DNA of 64,000 bases from Latrodectus hesperus (lineage: Eukaryota; Arthropoda; Arachnida; Araneae; Theridiidae). A program made the translations under genes and the position numbers. Of the stretch, positions 15,440-25,039 are shown piece after piece. A model generated the notes under the pieces. That model saw only the letters and a program-made list of their open reading frames with translations. It was not told the origin of the DNA and searched no databases. Location: NCBI GenBank assembly GCA_037975125.1, contig CM075852.1, positions 16,381,319 through 16,445,318 on the forward strand, read 5' to 3'. The stretch's first letter is position 1, and each line of letters opens with the position of its first letter.

Positions 15440-16099
15440 TTAAATAATGAGAAAATTATTTAATTTGTTTACACAAAATGAGATATTCTTAATGCGAAAA
15501 GACATAATCAGCAAAAGTTAATTATTTTATGTTTCCAGTGATTGCAAAAATATTTATTTGTTTATTCTCACTAGTTTTTAATGATTTGTTTTTCTACTTA
15601 TTAAAAAGGAATTAAAGTATTTAGTTTGAAGATTTTAGGAATTTACCTTAAGGATGTTTTTCTTTTTTCTTTTCCTTTTTTTAAGTAAGAAACACGTGAG
15701 TGATAATAAATTATTTTATTATGAATTATTATCTTCTTTTAAATAACTTTTTGTTTAAGAATAAATATGTAGAAGATTCTCCTATTTATTACTAAGAAAG
15801 TTGCTATTACAAGACTATATTATCTAAGATAAATACAACCTAAAATGATGGCTCTAAGAATATTGAGATTTTAAACAGCAGTTATTTATTATTAGTTATT
15901 GGAAATTACTGAACAGAAAATATGGTAAAATGTAATGCGCATTTATTTTCTACGGCTTTTTTAAATATTCATTTGCTGGTTGGATCAAAACTATAATTTT
16001 AAGTGCGAAGAAAACTCTCAATATTTCAAATTCATTGTTTTGTAACAGCACAATAACAAATTTATACTTCATTCAGAAATAATGAATATTATGGGATTT

Positions 16100-16262
16100 T
16101 TTTCCCTTGAAAGCTCATGATGGCCTAATGGGAAAAGAAATTGCACTAATGTTTGTAAGGTTGTGGGTTTGATACATAGTTATGCACCAAAATGTTTAAG
16201 GTTTCTTTAAAGGAAATGCTTAGAAGCATAGAGCCTCTAATCATTTCCTTTAAAGAAAACTC
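16100..16262 (+). repeat. degraded tRNA-like repeat with inverted repeat
   Basis: GATGGCCTAATGGGAAAAG near 16109 and GTGGGTTTGATAC near 16163 resemble A and B boxes of a decayed SINE. Downstream, TTTCTTTAAAGGAAATG at 16202-16218 is complementary to CATTTCCTTTAAAGAAA at 16242-16258, forming a hairpin. Confidence 0.4.
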
Positions 16263-16520
16263 ATGAGGAGAAAATGCAATTGCAGTTGTAAAAACCTCGC
16301 TACTTGACATTAGCGAGAGGTAGTTTCAGTAATGTTAGTAAGGATATTCGACAGTAATGAGTAATATTGAAATTACCGACCTTTGATCGAGCTACGGATT
16401 TCAGTGTGATCGGTTGCCACGCGTTTCTGACTGCAAAAGGCTTTCATACTTGAAAGAATGTAAGCACTTGTTGTAAAAGTAGCTTCAATATGCATTTAAA
16501 TCTTTTACTTGATTCAACAT

Positions 16521-16776
16521 GCCGCCCAATTTGTCTTGTGGTCGGTGTGCCTGACTGCTGATAGGGAGGTCCTGGGTTCGATTCCCGGTTCGGGCATGGA
16601 TGTACTTTCTTTATCTATTCTTTGTCTTTTCCTTGTATGAATGGGTTGTGAATGGTTGCCTACCCTATGGCATGTGTGCACTGAGCAAGTTAGACTCCAC
16701 TCCAAAATGTAGTTCCGTTGGAAAAGTGGAGCAGCGCATCCCATAATGCCAGCCTAGCTAGCACACGACAACAACA
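16521..16776 (+). mobile_element. tRNA-headed SINE (family B)
   Basis: The 256-bp element lies between imperfect direct repeats ACTTGATTCAACAT (16507-16520) and ACTTGTTTCAACAT (16777-16790), matching at 13 of 14 positions. The head has an A-box-like GTGGTCGGTGTGCC and a B box GGGTTCGATTCCC, then TTCGGGCATGGATG. The body includes a GTGGAGCAGCGCATCCC block and the 3' end is ACAACAACA. The target-site duplication is strong evidence for retrotransposition. Its body is shared with the 62.1 kb copy. Confidence 0.92.
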
Positions 16777-16790
16777 ACTTGTTTCAACAT

Positions 16791-18120
16791 TAACACGCCA
16801 TAAGGTGATACTCTATTTCCACGATTACAAGTAACATATCTTTCAGTAACTTAAGATATGGCACATAACTTTAAAAATGTCTATGTTCAGATTTGGATTC
16901 TATTTTTAATAAAAACAAAACAATTTTAAATGAATGGGGAATTAATTTTTTTGTCAACTTATAATATGGAATTTATAGAATTTATTGGAAAAATATTGTA
17001 TGATTTTCTTAACACTTAACTTCAGAGAAATGTACATTTATATCACTTAAAAAATAAAAATACATGTTTCCAACAGAAATCAACCAGTGTTGTAAATGTA
17101 AATATGAATACAATGAATTTAGAAATTTAACTTTAATTTAGACTCACACAGACATTTAATTTAGACACACACATAAATAATTAAGAACAGTTCAATATTT
17201 CATATCTAATTTGTGTTATCAAAATGACATTCATAAAACACTTTTTTTGTCATGATGTTGAAAATATATAGGAATATATTATTAGTATATGACCTTCCCT
17301 TTGTTTCATTTTCACCTACAATTCGGAAATTATAGAAAGTAAGAATCGATCCTCCCGAATCAGGGATTTTTTTCCCCCTGAGTTGAAATTCGGGAGAGAA
17401 CAAATAACGGGATTTTCTTCCCCTTCCTGACATTTCCTGGCATCGAGTGATATCGATTATGATTTTGTTCTTCATTTCATGTCAAATACCTGGAGTTATA
17501 CTTATGCGACATTTGAAAAGTTTTCGATGTAGAGTTGGAAATTGGTAATCGGGAGAATATATCGGATTTTTACGTGTCGGGACTTGTTATATCGCTGGAC
17601 ATATAAAGCGCCATGCCATTGGGCTTAGATTCATCTAATAGACACATTAAATATATAAATATAAATGCGATGAAAATTTTTAAATCACTGATTCTCATTA
17701 GAAAAAAGTTATTTTTTGAATTTATTTTATAGAATGCGCACATAACTTTACTTTAAAAGAGTTTTTTTTAATCCCAAGGAACAATAATTCAACAAAGACT
17801 TCATAACTTCTTTCTGACGCATCTTAAAAATTTAGTTTTAAACATTTTTACCACATAAATAAATTTTATAATCATTAAATATGTATTTCTTGTTTTAAAA
17901 ATAATGTAAATTTTTTACGGAAAAATACTTGTTTTTATGGAATAATAAATAATAATATTGAAAAAACTGTTAATATAATAATTAAGGCTGGAAATTATTA
18001 AATTTGTTTTTTTTTATAAGTAATTAATATAACAATCTCAACTTAAAAATCATTCATAGATTTTGAAATAAAACGGATATTAAATTTATAACAAGGCACA
18101 TAGTTAAAATTCAAAATATC
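16791..18120. other. AT-rich intergenic stretch
   Basis: No gene seen. A mildly GC-richer patch at 17290-17620 contains GGGAGA/TTCCCC motifs but no recognisable family. Confidence 0.5.
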
Positions 18121-18121
18121 A

Positions 18122-18460
18122 TAGTTATAGCCGAGGTGGCCTACTTTTTTAGGTTGTTCACTGTCGTTATCGAAAGGCAGGGAGTTAAAATATTGATCCA
18201 ACCGTAGATCCATCGTGTTTACCAATACTGGTTGGGGCACTTAAATTATGTCACTGTTGCAAAGTTCTCCGAGTGAAATGATGCTGGTGGTTGCTGGTTA
18301 AGTCTGGGGTCTTCTGGTTTGTTCCTGCTCCTATTTCATGAAATCCCACACACTTTTGGGGCCACTGGCTGCCCTACCTATAAAGATGCCATTAATTTCT
18401 CTCCTTTTGTTAAAATGCTGAGACATAGTGGTGTCAGGGCCAATTGAGTGGGGTTTTAAA
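18122..18460 (+). mobile_element. SINE (family E), degraded
   Basis: It shares a body with the copies at 51.4 and 63.1 kb: GTTCTCCGAGTGAAATGATG near 18262 against CTCCAAGTGAAATGAT in the others, then a short run with GGGGCCACTGG. The tRNA-like head is poorly preserved here and interrupted. It ends in (AAATA)n-like sequence. Confidence 0.55.
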
Positions 18461-18544
18461 ATAAATAAATAAAACAATTTAAAATATCATTTAAATAGTT
18501 TTTTATCATTTCAATTTTAATTCCAGGGTCTCAAGTAGCCTCTT

Positions 18545-19060
18545 CTCTTCTTCTTCTTCTTAGAGTTGGGTTTGTATGTCATTGGGCACCTCTGCTTTTA
18601 TCAGCATTTTGTACTATTAACTCCAAACCCAATGTTTCCTAGTTCCAGTTGCTCGGGTCACCCACTTTATTAATAAAGTCCGATAACCCTTTAATGGAGT
18701 CTAGGTGTAACTCTCTAGTATGGATGATGCCTAAAGAAGTTAATCTAGGGAGGGCAAGAGCCTCGCATTCATAAATGATATGCTTGGCCTTTCCTCTTGC
18801 GTATGACATTTCCTGCAGATAGGGTCTTGCTGAAACAATCCTATTTTATGGAGGTGTTTTCTGAAATAGTAGTGCGCAGTTATGAAACCTACGATTAAAC
18901 GCATCTTCTGCCTAGAGCACCTTAGAATTTCAGAAGCAATCCTCGCTGATGATCCACAGATCATACTTTTAGCGTGGGTTTGACCAAGAGTGTTGAGCCA
19001 AGCTTCATACATCTTCCGTTTTTCCCATCTAATTTTCATTAAGACCAGAAAAGGGAAGTA
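18545..19060 (-). pseudogene. 5'-truncated non-LTR retrotransposon, ORF2 C-terminus and 3'UTR
   Basis: Reading leftwards from 19039, the frame encodes the post-RNase H tail of a jockey/I-type ORF2. It has KIRWEKRKMYEAWLNTLGQ, then SRQKMRLIVGFITAHYYFRK (family: ..LRLVTGLLTGH..), then a zinc-knuckle-like region CRKCHTQEE with a partner cysteine disrupted by a frameshift. The 3'UTR, with AACATTGGGTTTGGAGTTAA, ends in AAGAAGAAG at about 18548. The 3'UTR and terminus are shared with the elements at 32.2 and 46.5 kb. The reverse transcriptase is missing, as expected for 5' truncation. Confidence 0.85.
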
Positions 19061-19300
19061 TCATTTGCCGCGGGCAGTGGTTAGGAGGTAACCACATTGT
19101 CAGTCACTGGGTTGCTGGAGCTCCGTAAGTTGGGGATGTGTCCAGGCTACTCCGTGACAAGGTTCTTCTGCTAGTAGGGAGTGGATGTGGAAAGATGGGT
19201 CCCATGTCAGGTGCGATCTCATCACTGACAAGTGTTCAAAATTACGGGATGCTTGGTGATAGGCGAGTATTCCAAATCCGTTAACCTCAAGGTACATTTA
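19061..19300. other. unresolved GC-moderate segment beside the LINE
   Basis: Clearly less AT-rich than its surroundings. It may be more of the LINE body or another repeat. Minus-strand reading gives a 65-residue frame without recognised motifs. Confidence 0.35.
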
Positions 19301-20380
19301 GGGGCTCAATGCACTACTATGTGTGTATCATTACGGTTTTACCACTCATTTGTTTTAATTTTAATGATTATCTCTAAAATATTTAATATTTTCAAGAAAA
19401 TTTTAGAATACAGTCATACTATCCTCGATCGTCAACAACTTATTGTTTCTACTGAGAGTGATTATTATAATATATATATATTAAATAATATGTAATAATA
19501 ATCACATGTAATCATTATATATAAACACTCATATTATATAATCATTTATTTATTGATTCAAATGGAAGAAATTGACCTACATAAATATAGTACGTGTTCC
19601 CAAATTGTTCTTAAGCAATAAGAAAAGTTTTGATGAAGAGAAAGAAATAAAAATTTTATTGATAAAACGCACTATATGGGATCAAATTTAAGAAATCCAT
19701 AAAAAATGGAATTTATTGGTAATCGTGCAATAAAATATACTATCGTATAATATTCTGTTGCATATCATCGATCACTCATCAATTGTGAACCATGGCAAAT
19801 AAATCTCATCCTTAGAAAATAAATAGCAACACCCTTGATTACAGCAGGCAATGAAGTCAGATGGTTACTGCATGTTATCTGATTAAGCAGAAGGAACTCA
19901 GCTATTACAGTTGGATATAATATAGGGAATACCATTTTTTAATCTTTAAGGAGGAATGTAATTTATTTCAATAAATTCTAATTCAGAATATTCTCCCAAG
20001 ATGATGCCGAGGAATGTTATGCCTATCGTTTATTGATAATAATGGATTAACTTTCCCTTCAATAAGGCTGGAAATACATTCTAACCTTTACTGACAAAAC
20101 TAACATTTAATAGCGGCAAGCTGATGTTCCTCATATTTTATGAGCGTCAATGTGCTAATGATATTATGTTCTTATCAAAGAACATAGTTTTTTTCACCAA
20201 TAGTATTTGAAAATAACAATATATGGAATTTATTTGTGAATTTGAACTTTAACTAGCTTCCACCAAAAAGAAAATACAGCAGCGCACATTATAAAATCAC
20301 ATTGAACTGTAACGCATGAGAAAATAAGGTTCTTTATAGTGTACGTGGTTACTTTAGTCAGATAAAACTAAAGGTTGAAA
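19301..20380. other. AT-rich intergenic stretch
   Basis: No gene or repeat family recognised. Confidence 0.5.
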
Positions 20381-21180
20381 TGTGATCCAGCCTTTACTAA
20401 AAAAGCTATCTTAATTTGGAAATCCAGAATATGGTCAAGAGTAGCCTGAAAGTCAGCACACTTCAAACAGGCTCGAAAACTTTTTTCCCATAAGAACAGG
20501 ATACATCTCCAATGTTCACTGATAAACCTGGTGATGTCCAACACGTCTCGCCCACAATACTTGATAAATAATGTTCTGCACTGGCACTTTCCCTGGTACC
20601 ATTGGAGAAAAGGCGGGATTGTCCAAATAGCATTAATAGCTTTATTCCCTGTTGAGAACAGCTCCAAAAGTATCAGTGACTCAGGTATGTTGAACAGCCC
20701 ACCAATACCCTCCTTTGATAAAATATCTGCTGTCTCATTGCCATGTATAACAACGTGGGAAGGTATTCATTGAAAGCGCACCTCACAAAAGGATGACAGA
20801 TGCACCAGTTTGTTAATAATGGTCTTTCCTACACTATTACACACTTTATGAATATTAGAAAATTGCTGAACAGAGCTTCGGTTGTCAGACAGGATCCAAA
20901 TGGCAGATGAGCTGGTAGAAGACAGAATCGAGTTGAGTCTAACATCAATGGCCACCCGCTCATTTCTGACAGCTGAACAATTGTCTGGATTTCTCCTACT
21001 TAATTTTGTTGCACATTCCTGGGATAAGATATACATTCCACTTCCGGAGCAGTCACGTCCATCTTTACTTCCGTCTGTGTATATTATGGTGGAATCTTTA
21101 GGGATGTTGTTAATGATTTGAAGGGCAAGTTGTGTTTCAAATAAGCTGGGATATCAAAGTTCTTGCTCTCTTGAAGAGGA
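20381..21180 (-). pseudogene. non-LTR retrotransposon RNase H and ORF2 C-terminus
   Basis: Reading leftwards from about 21125, the frame enters an RNase H domain: IIYTDGSKDGRDCSGSGMYI (first catalytic D near 21070), RNERVAIDVRL (E), IWILSDNRSSVQ near 20895 (second D), then IPSHVVIHGNETADILSKEG near 20755-20700 (last D). All four acidic residues of the RNase H active site are present. The frame is broken by one TGA at 20770-20772 exactly where the family has tryptophan (WxPSH). It then continues to a C-terminal region with CLKCADFQATLDHIL near 20460. Reverse transcriptase was not found upstream, so the copy is 5'-truncated. It differs in sequence from the 18.5 and 50 kb LINEs. Confidence 0.88.
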
Positions 21181-21189
21181 AGATATCTC

Positions 21190-22005
21190 CATCCATGTTA
21201 AAAATCAATAGTGGTATGTCGAAGTTGATAAACATTCATAATATGGTTTTATAAATTGTTGCAATCATATATTTATTTTCGTTGAAAATGTTTTGATCCT
21301 CAGTATACACTTTTTGTTTTATATAAGTATTGCTTTAGTCAAATGTTTAAAATACATATTTTTAAAATATCATTTAAGTTCCTGTTTATTCAAAAGAGAC
21401 TTAGTTTTCTGTTTGAAAGAAAAAGATTTAACTTTATTTTGTTTCAAGGAATAAGTAAATATACATAAATTGCTAATATTTTCTTATTAACTATCAAATA
21501 TTATACCAAATGCATACAGTTAAAGACTTTATTTTTAATTTTAATTTGAAAAGAATTTTTTAAAAGCAAAAATATTTGTTTTGTCTGTTTAAATCTTTTA
21601 AATAAAATTTTTAAGAAATAAATAACTGGATATTATTATTAGAATGCTCAAGGCAAATGATTTTTCTATTAAAAATAAAATACAGGAGAAAGCAAATAAA
21701 CGCACATTAAAATCAATTGTTAGTAGGAAAAGTTAATTGATCAACCGGAAGACGTTATTTTTTCTGCTTAACAATTTATCTGATAATTAATTTGGAGGTA
21801 AAGACGAAAACTATAAATCTATATTCTGCTAAAACGTATTTTCATCATTTGCATATGAGTTTGCAATGTAAATCATAAAAATATAGTGTAAAGATGTACT
21901 CGGAAATCAGATTGAAATAATTAAGGTTAACAAAGATTAGTCAATTTTTTTACGTTGATAAAAAAACTTTAATTATGAAAACAAAAAAATAAAATACCAA
22001 CTTTG

Positions 22006-22009
<4 letters not shown>
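21190..22009. other. AT-rich intergenic stretch
   Basis: No feature recognised. Confidence 0.5.
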
Positions 22010-22089
<80 letters not shown>

Positions 22090-22685
22090 ACCGCGCTCCA
22101 CGGGTTCGTGTCGATTGAGAGTTGAATAAAGCAACCACTTAATGAACACAAGACTTTTATTCGTAAAAATCTCACTAGATAAACGAAATTCCCGCTGTAA
22201 CAATCACAATTATACAGCTACAATTCGTCGGATACAATAAGAAACAGCTTCTAATCACAGGTCTCAAATACCTCAGACAGAGAACAACTAGCAGTCACAA
22301 CTAATCGTCTTCACTAACTGACTGTCTACACAAAACTAAACTCTTCCATGTCGGGCTGCGGTATTTATACCTGACTTGGCGGAGAAATCTACCAATTTCG
22401 CCAAGGTTCTGGAAGCTTCTAGGCTATCTCGAAAAATATTGGTCCTAGAGCTTAGGTGATGGATGTTTCCAGAAGTATCGATTTCTCGCCAAGTCGCCAA
22501 AAATCTCGCCAACCATCGCCAATTCGCCAAGAATCTCGCCAACTGTCGCCAAGTCGCCAAATCATTAGGAAATCCGCTTTTAAACTACAACACGTCTAAA
22601 TACCGCAATTTTTGCCCAAAATGTGAGAATTTCTGATCTGTCTGAGATATTTTAAGACAAATATAATCATTATTTACAAATTTGT

Positions 22686-22754
<69 letters not shown>
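22010..22754. repeat. (TA)n microsatellite split by an LTR
   Basis: TA tracts at 22010-22086 and 22690-22754 flank the solo LTR directly and were probably one tract before insertion. Confidence 0.9.
22087..22689 (-). mobile_element. solo LTR of an LTR retrotransposon
   Basis: The 603-bp unit starts TG and ends CA (TGTTACAAATTTG..GCGCGGTACA on the minus strand), with (TA)n on both sides consistent with a short target duplication. On the minus strand the order is: eight TTGGCGA heptamers (22560-22486), GGTATAAATACC as a TATA box near 22372-22361, a CGAATAAAAG polyadenylation signal near 22160, and the LTR end. No gag, pol or internal sequence flanks it, so it looks like the product of LTR-LTR recombination. 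The protein frame read through the heptamers is spurious. Confidence 0.85.
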
Positions 22755-22757
<3 letters not shown>

Positions 22758-24388
22758 AATTTCATTTTTAATTTTAAAAGTTATGGATCATTAATTAAGT
22801 TATTAAAACAAAACTTTAATTACATTTTTAATTTAAGTATTAAATCATTGAAAAATTTATTTCTAATGGTTGCTTTTTTACTTTACCTTTTATAAAGTAA
22901 ATGATAAATAGTAGTATTATTTCTGAGGTATTTCCCATTTATATAAAATTATATTTCATTCGTATGTCATTAGCCGAATTCCTAAGACATTTTCTTTCTC
23001 CTTCTGGTATAATTTATCTTCCGTTATTCATGCAACTAATTATTAATTTCATTACCACATATTTCCTTCCTTTCGCTTTCATTTTTTCCCCACATAAGTC
23101 TCATTTAATGAAGAACATAAATTTTCTTTTAATTAATAAAAATCATTAATATGAGCCTTATTCAAAAAAGCTGTTTTCCGTAGCTTTAAAGCAAATGTAA
23201 GTTAAATCTAGCGCTTCCTTACCTCATTTGTCAAAAAGGGAACATTTTTCAAAATATCGATGAACACCTTTTTTATTTTATTTATTAATTATTGTCATAA
23301 GGATAATTTTACTCTAACTTCTTTATTAGGTTTTTCGAATATCGGAAGAGAAAATTTTAAGACAATTATTAGAAATCCATTAAGCACTTCATAGGTATTA
23401 CGTAAGACTTTATTTTGTAGTTACTATTTTTTTAAATTTAAAGCTTTTTTAAAGTTTTATAAAAGTCTTTCTCTCGAATGTATTGGAGGCCTGCTAATAT
23501 ATTTTGTTATTTTCTTTTAATTAATGTCTTCAATTCTTTAAATATCTTTCACAACAACGTATCTCTTCAAAATACACTGTAATTAATGAAAATTAGAAAA
23601 ATATATCAATGCTTCTAATTTGCAAGAGGTTTTATTTAAACTTTTGTTAAATGTATTTATAGTTTACGATAATAGAATTATAAATCTATTTATTTGCGAC
23701 ACTCACTTTAAAAATCAGAATTATGGATTTATAATTATTTTATTATTATTTATTATTAATTTATGAACTGCATCTTATTCTGAAATCTCACATAAATTGT
23801 TTTAACTACTTAAAATGTTTCTTGCCACAAGCAAATGTCGCTTTTCGTTTTATAGTGTAATTTTCCTCAGTTATTATTAATTATTTAATAGTGGATATGG
23901 AATTTAATTACTTATTGATGGTATGAGATTTTATATGAACGTGAAATATATTGCAAAATCATAAAATATATTTTATTATTTAATGGTATCATTTAGAAAT
24001 TTCTTATTTGTAATGGTATTTCAAAGCAGTTCAATCTGGAGTAAACTATATTAATACAGAATAATGTTATTTTATTTCAATATAGTAATGCTGAGTTATG
24101 TAAGCAAAATTGTTTCCAAACACAATTTTATTAACTATAATTAGTCATAATGCAGGGAATATGTTTTTTAATATAATCTTTTTCGATTTGTAATATTAAA
24201 TTATTAAATAAAACATATTTAATAGCATTTGTTTCTGCTTTTATAGTGTTCGAATATTAAAAATGGCTTTTCTGAAAATATTCGCTCATTATAAGTTCTA
24301 TAATTAACAAATACAGTTATTTTAAATGCTTTATCTCAGTTTTAGTCATAATATTAACTGTCAAATAATTAATCGTGAGTCACTTAAA
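22755..24388. other. AT-rich intergenic stretch
   Basis: No gene, repeat family or RNA was recognised in this stretch. Confidence 0.5.
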
Positions 24389-24524
24389 ATGGCTGATTCA
24401 TATTCAACTGAACGAATGCATTTTAGACGAGTTCAAAGTGTTTGCCAGACATTAAAGAGCTCATTTTCATTCAACAGTTACGATATGGGCATTGTAGAAG
24501 ACGCATTAAATTATCGACTGCATA
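24389..24524 (+). other. possible alternative first coding exon (weak)
   Basis: An ATG at 24389 opens MADSYSTERMHFRRVQSVCQ and stays open to a GTATGT splice-donor-like site at 24525. That gives 45 codons plus one base. The frame without splicing ends at 24544. Its composition is less biased than random AT-rich translation. It ends in the same phase as the exon at 24922, so it could be an alternative first exon of the same gene, or chance. No domain recognised. Confidence 0.2.
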
Positions 24525-24540
24525 GTATGTATTTTTACCT

Positions 24541-24921
24541 TTAATGACCGAAGCAGACGATTATTTTTTTTGGGGAAAAAAGCGGGAAATCGAACTAATC
24601 TTCGTTTTCGTTTCGTTCGAATCGAATGGAAACAGTATTTTCTCCCTTTCTTTTAACACTATCCTGTAACTCTTTTTTCCCGTTTTTCCCGAGTTTTCTG
24701 TACTCCTTGGTGACGTCACATCCAATCAGGGTCGTGCCCGCGGAGTTGTCGTCTGCGCGAGTGGGGAAAATAAAGAAAAGAGACACGTGATTCGTAAAGC
24801 GGGCACTCGTAAGGCTTTACTCCGTGTATTAAGTATCGAAGTGACGTCGTGACATAGTTGTTTCGTATGAAGTGGTTACGATATTTATACGGAACGCAAA
24901 TAAACACCAAAAACAGGTGAA
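24541..24921 (+). promoter_or_regulatory. promoter-like, CpG-containing block
   Basis: This block is much less AT-rich than its surroundings and carries several known promoter motifs: an E2F-like GCGGGAAA at 24582-24589, a perfect cAMP-response element TGACGTCA at 24711-24718, a CCAAT box CCAATCAG at 24722-24729, an E-box CACGTG at 24784-24789 and a second CRE-like TGACGTCG at 24842-24849. The CRE and CCAAT box are only 3 bp apart. No TATA box is obvious. The likely transcript runs rightwards into the exon at 24922. Binding is inferred from motif knowledge only. Confidence 0.6.
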
Positions 24922-25039
24922 ATGGAAAAAATGTCAAATAGTCTTCACTGCAGTGCTTCCAAGGAGGGTCCCTTAGGACAGGCAACTACAGGAAAAAACT
25001 ATGGTTCGATTCAAGAAAATAATATGGGTCTACTGAAAG
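24922..25039 (+). CDS. first coding exon of an unidentified host gene (partial)
   Basis: The ATG at 24922 has a favourable context (G at -3, G at +4) and lies at the end of the promoter-like block. It encodes MEKMSNSLHCSASKEGPLGQ, then a second half containing KNYGSIQE and NMGLLK. This is a hydrophilic N-terminus with no signal peptide or membrane segment. The exon ends at AAAG|GTAAAT (donor GT at 25040-25041), a close match to the eukaryotic consensus. That leaves 39 codons plus one base, so the intron is in phase 1. Without splicing the frame runs only about 20 codons further to a stop. I do not recognise the protein. The next exon was not found and may lie far downstream or outside the window. 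Among all frames here it has the best host-gene context. Confidence 0.55.

Noticed and set aside
16521..16620. tRNA gene on the plus strand (also at 2.1, 42.2, 44.1, 51.4, 60.7, 62.3 kb)
   Set aside because: A and B boxes are present but there is no complete acceptor stem, and each continues into a 150-300-bp body; 16.5 and 62.1 kb also have target-site duplications. They are SINEs.
22336..22560. 74-residue frame with repeated Trp-Leu-Ala-Arg-Phe motifs
   Set aside because: It is a reading of the TTGGCGA heptamer array in the solo LTR, upstream of the LTR TATA box.
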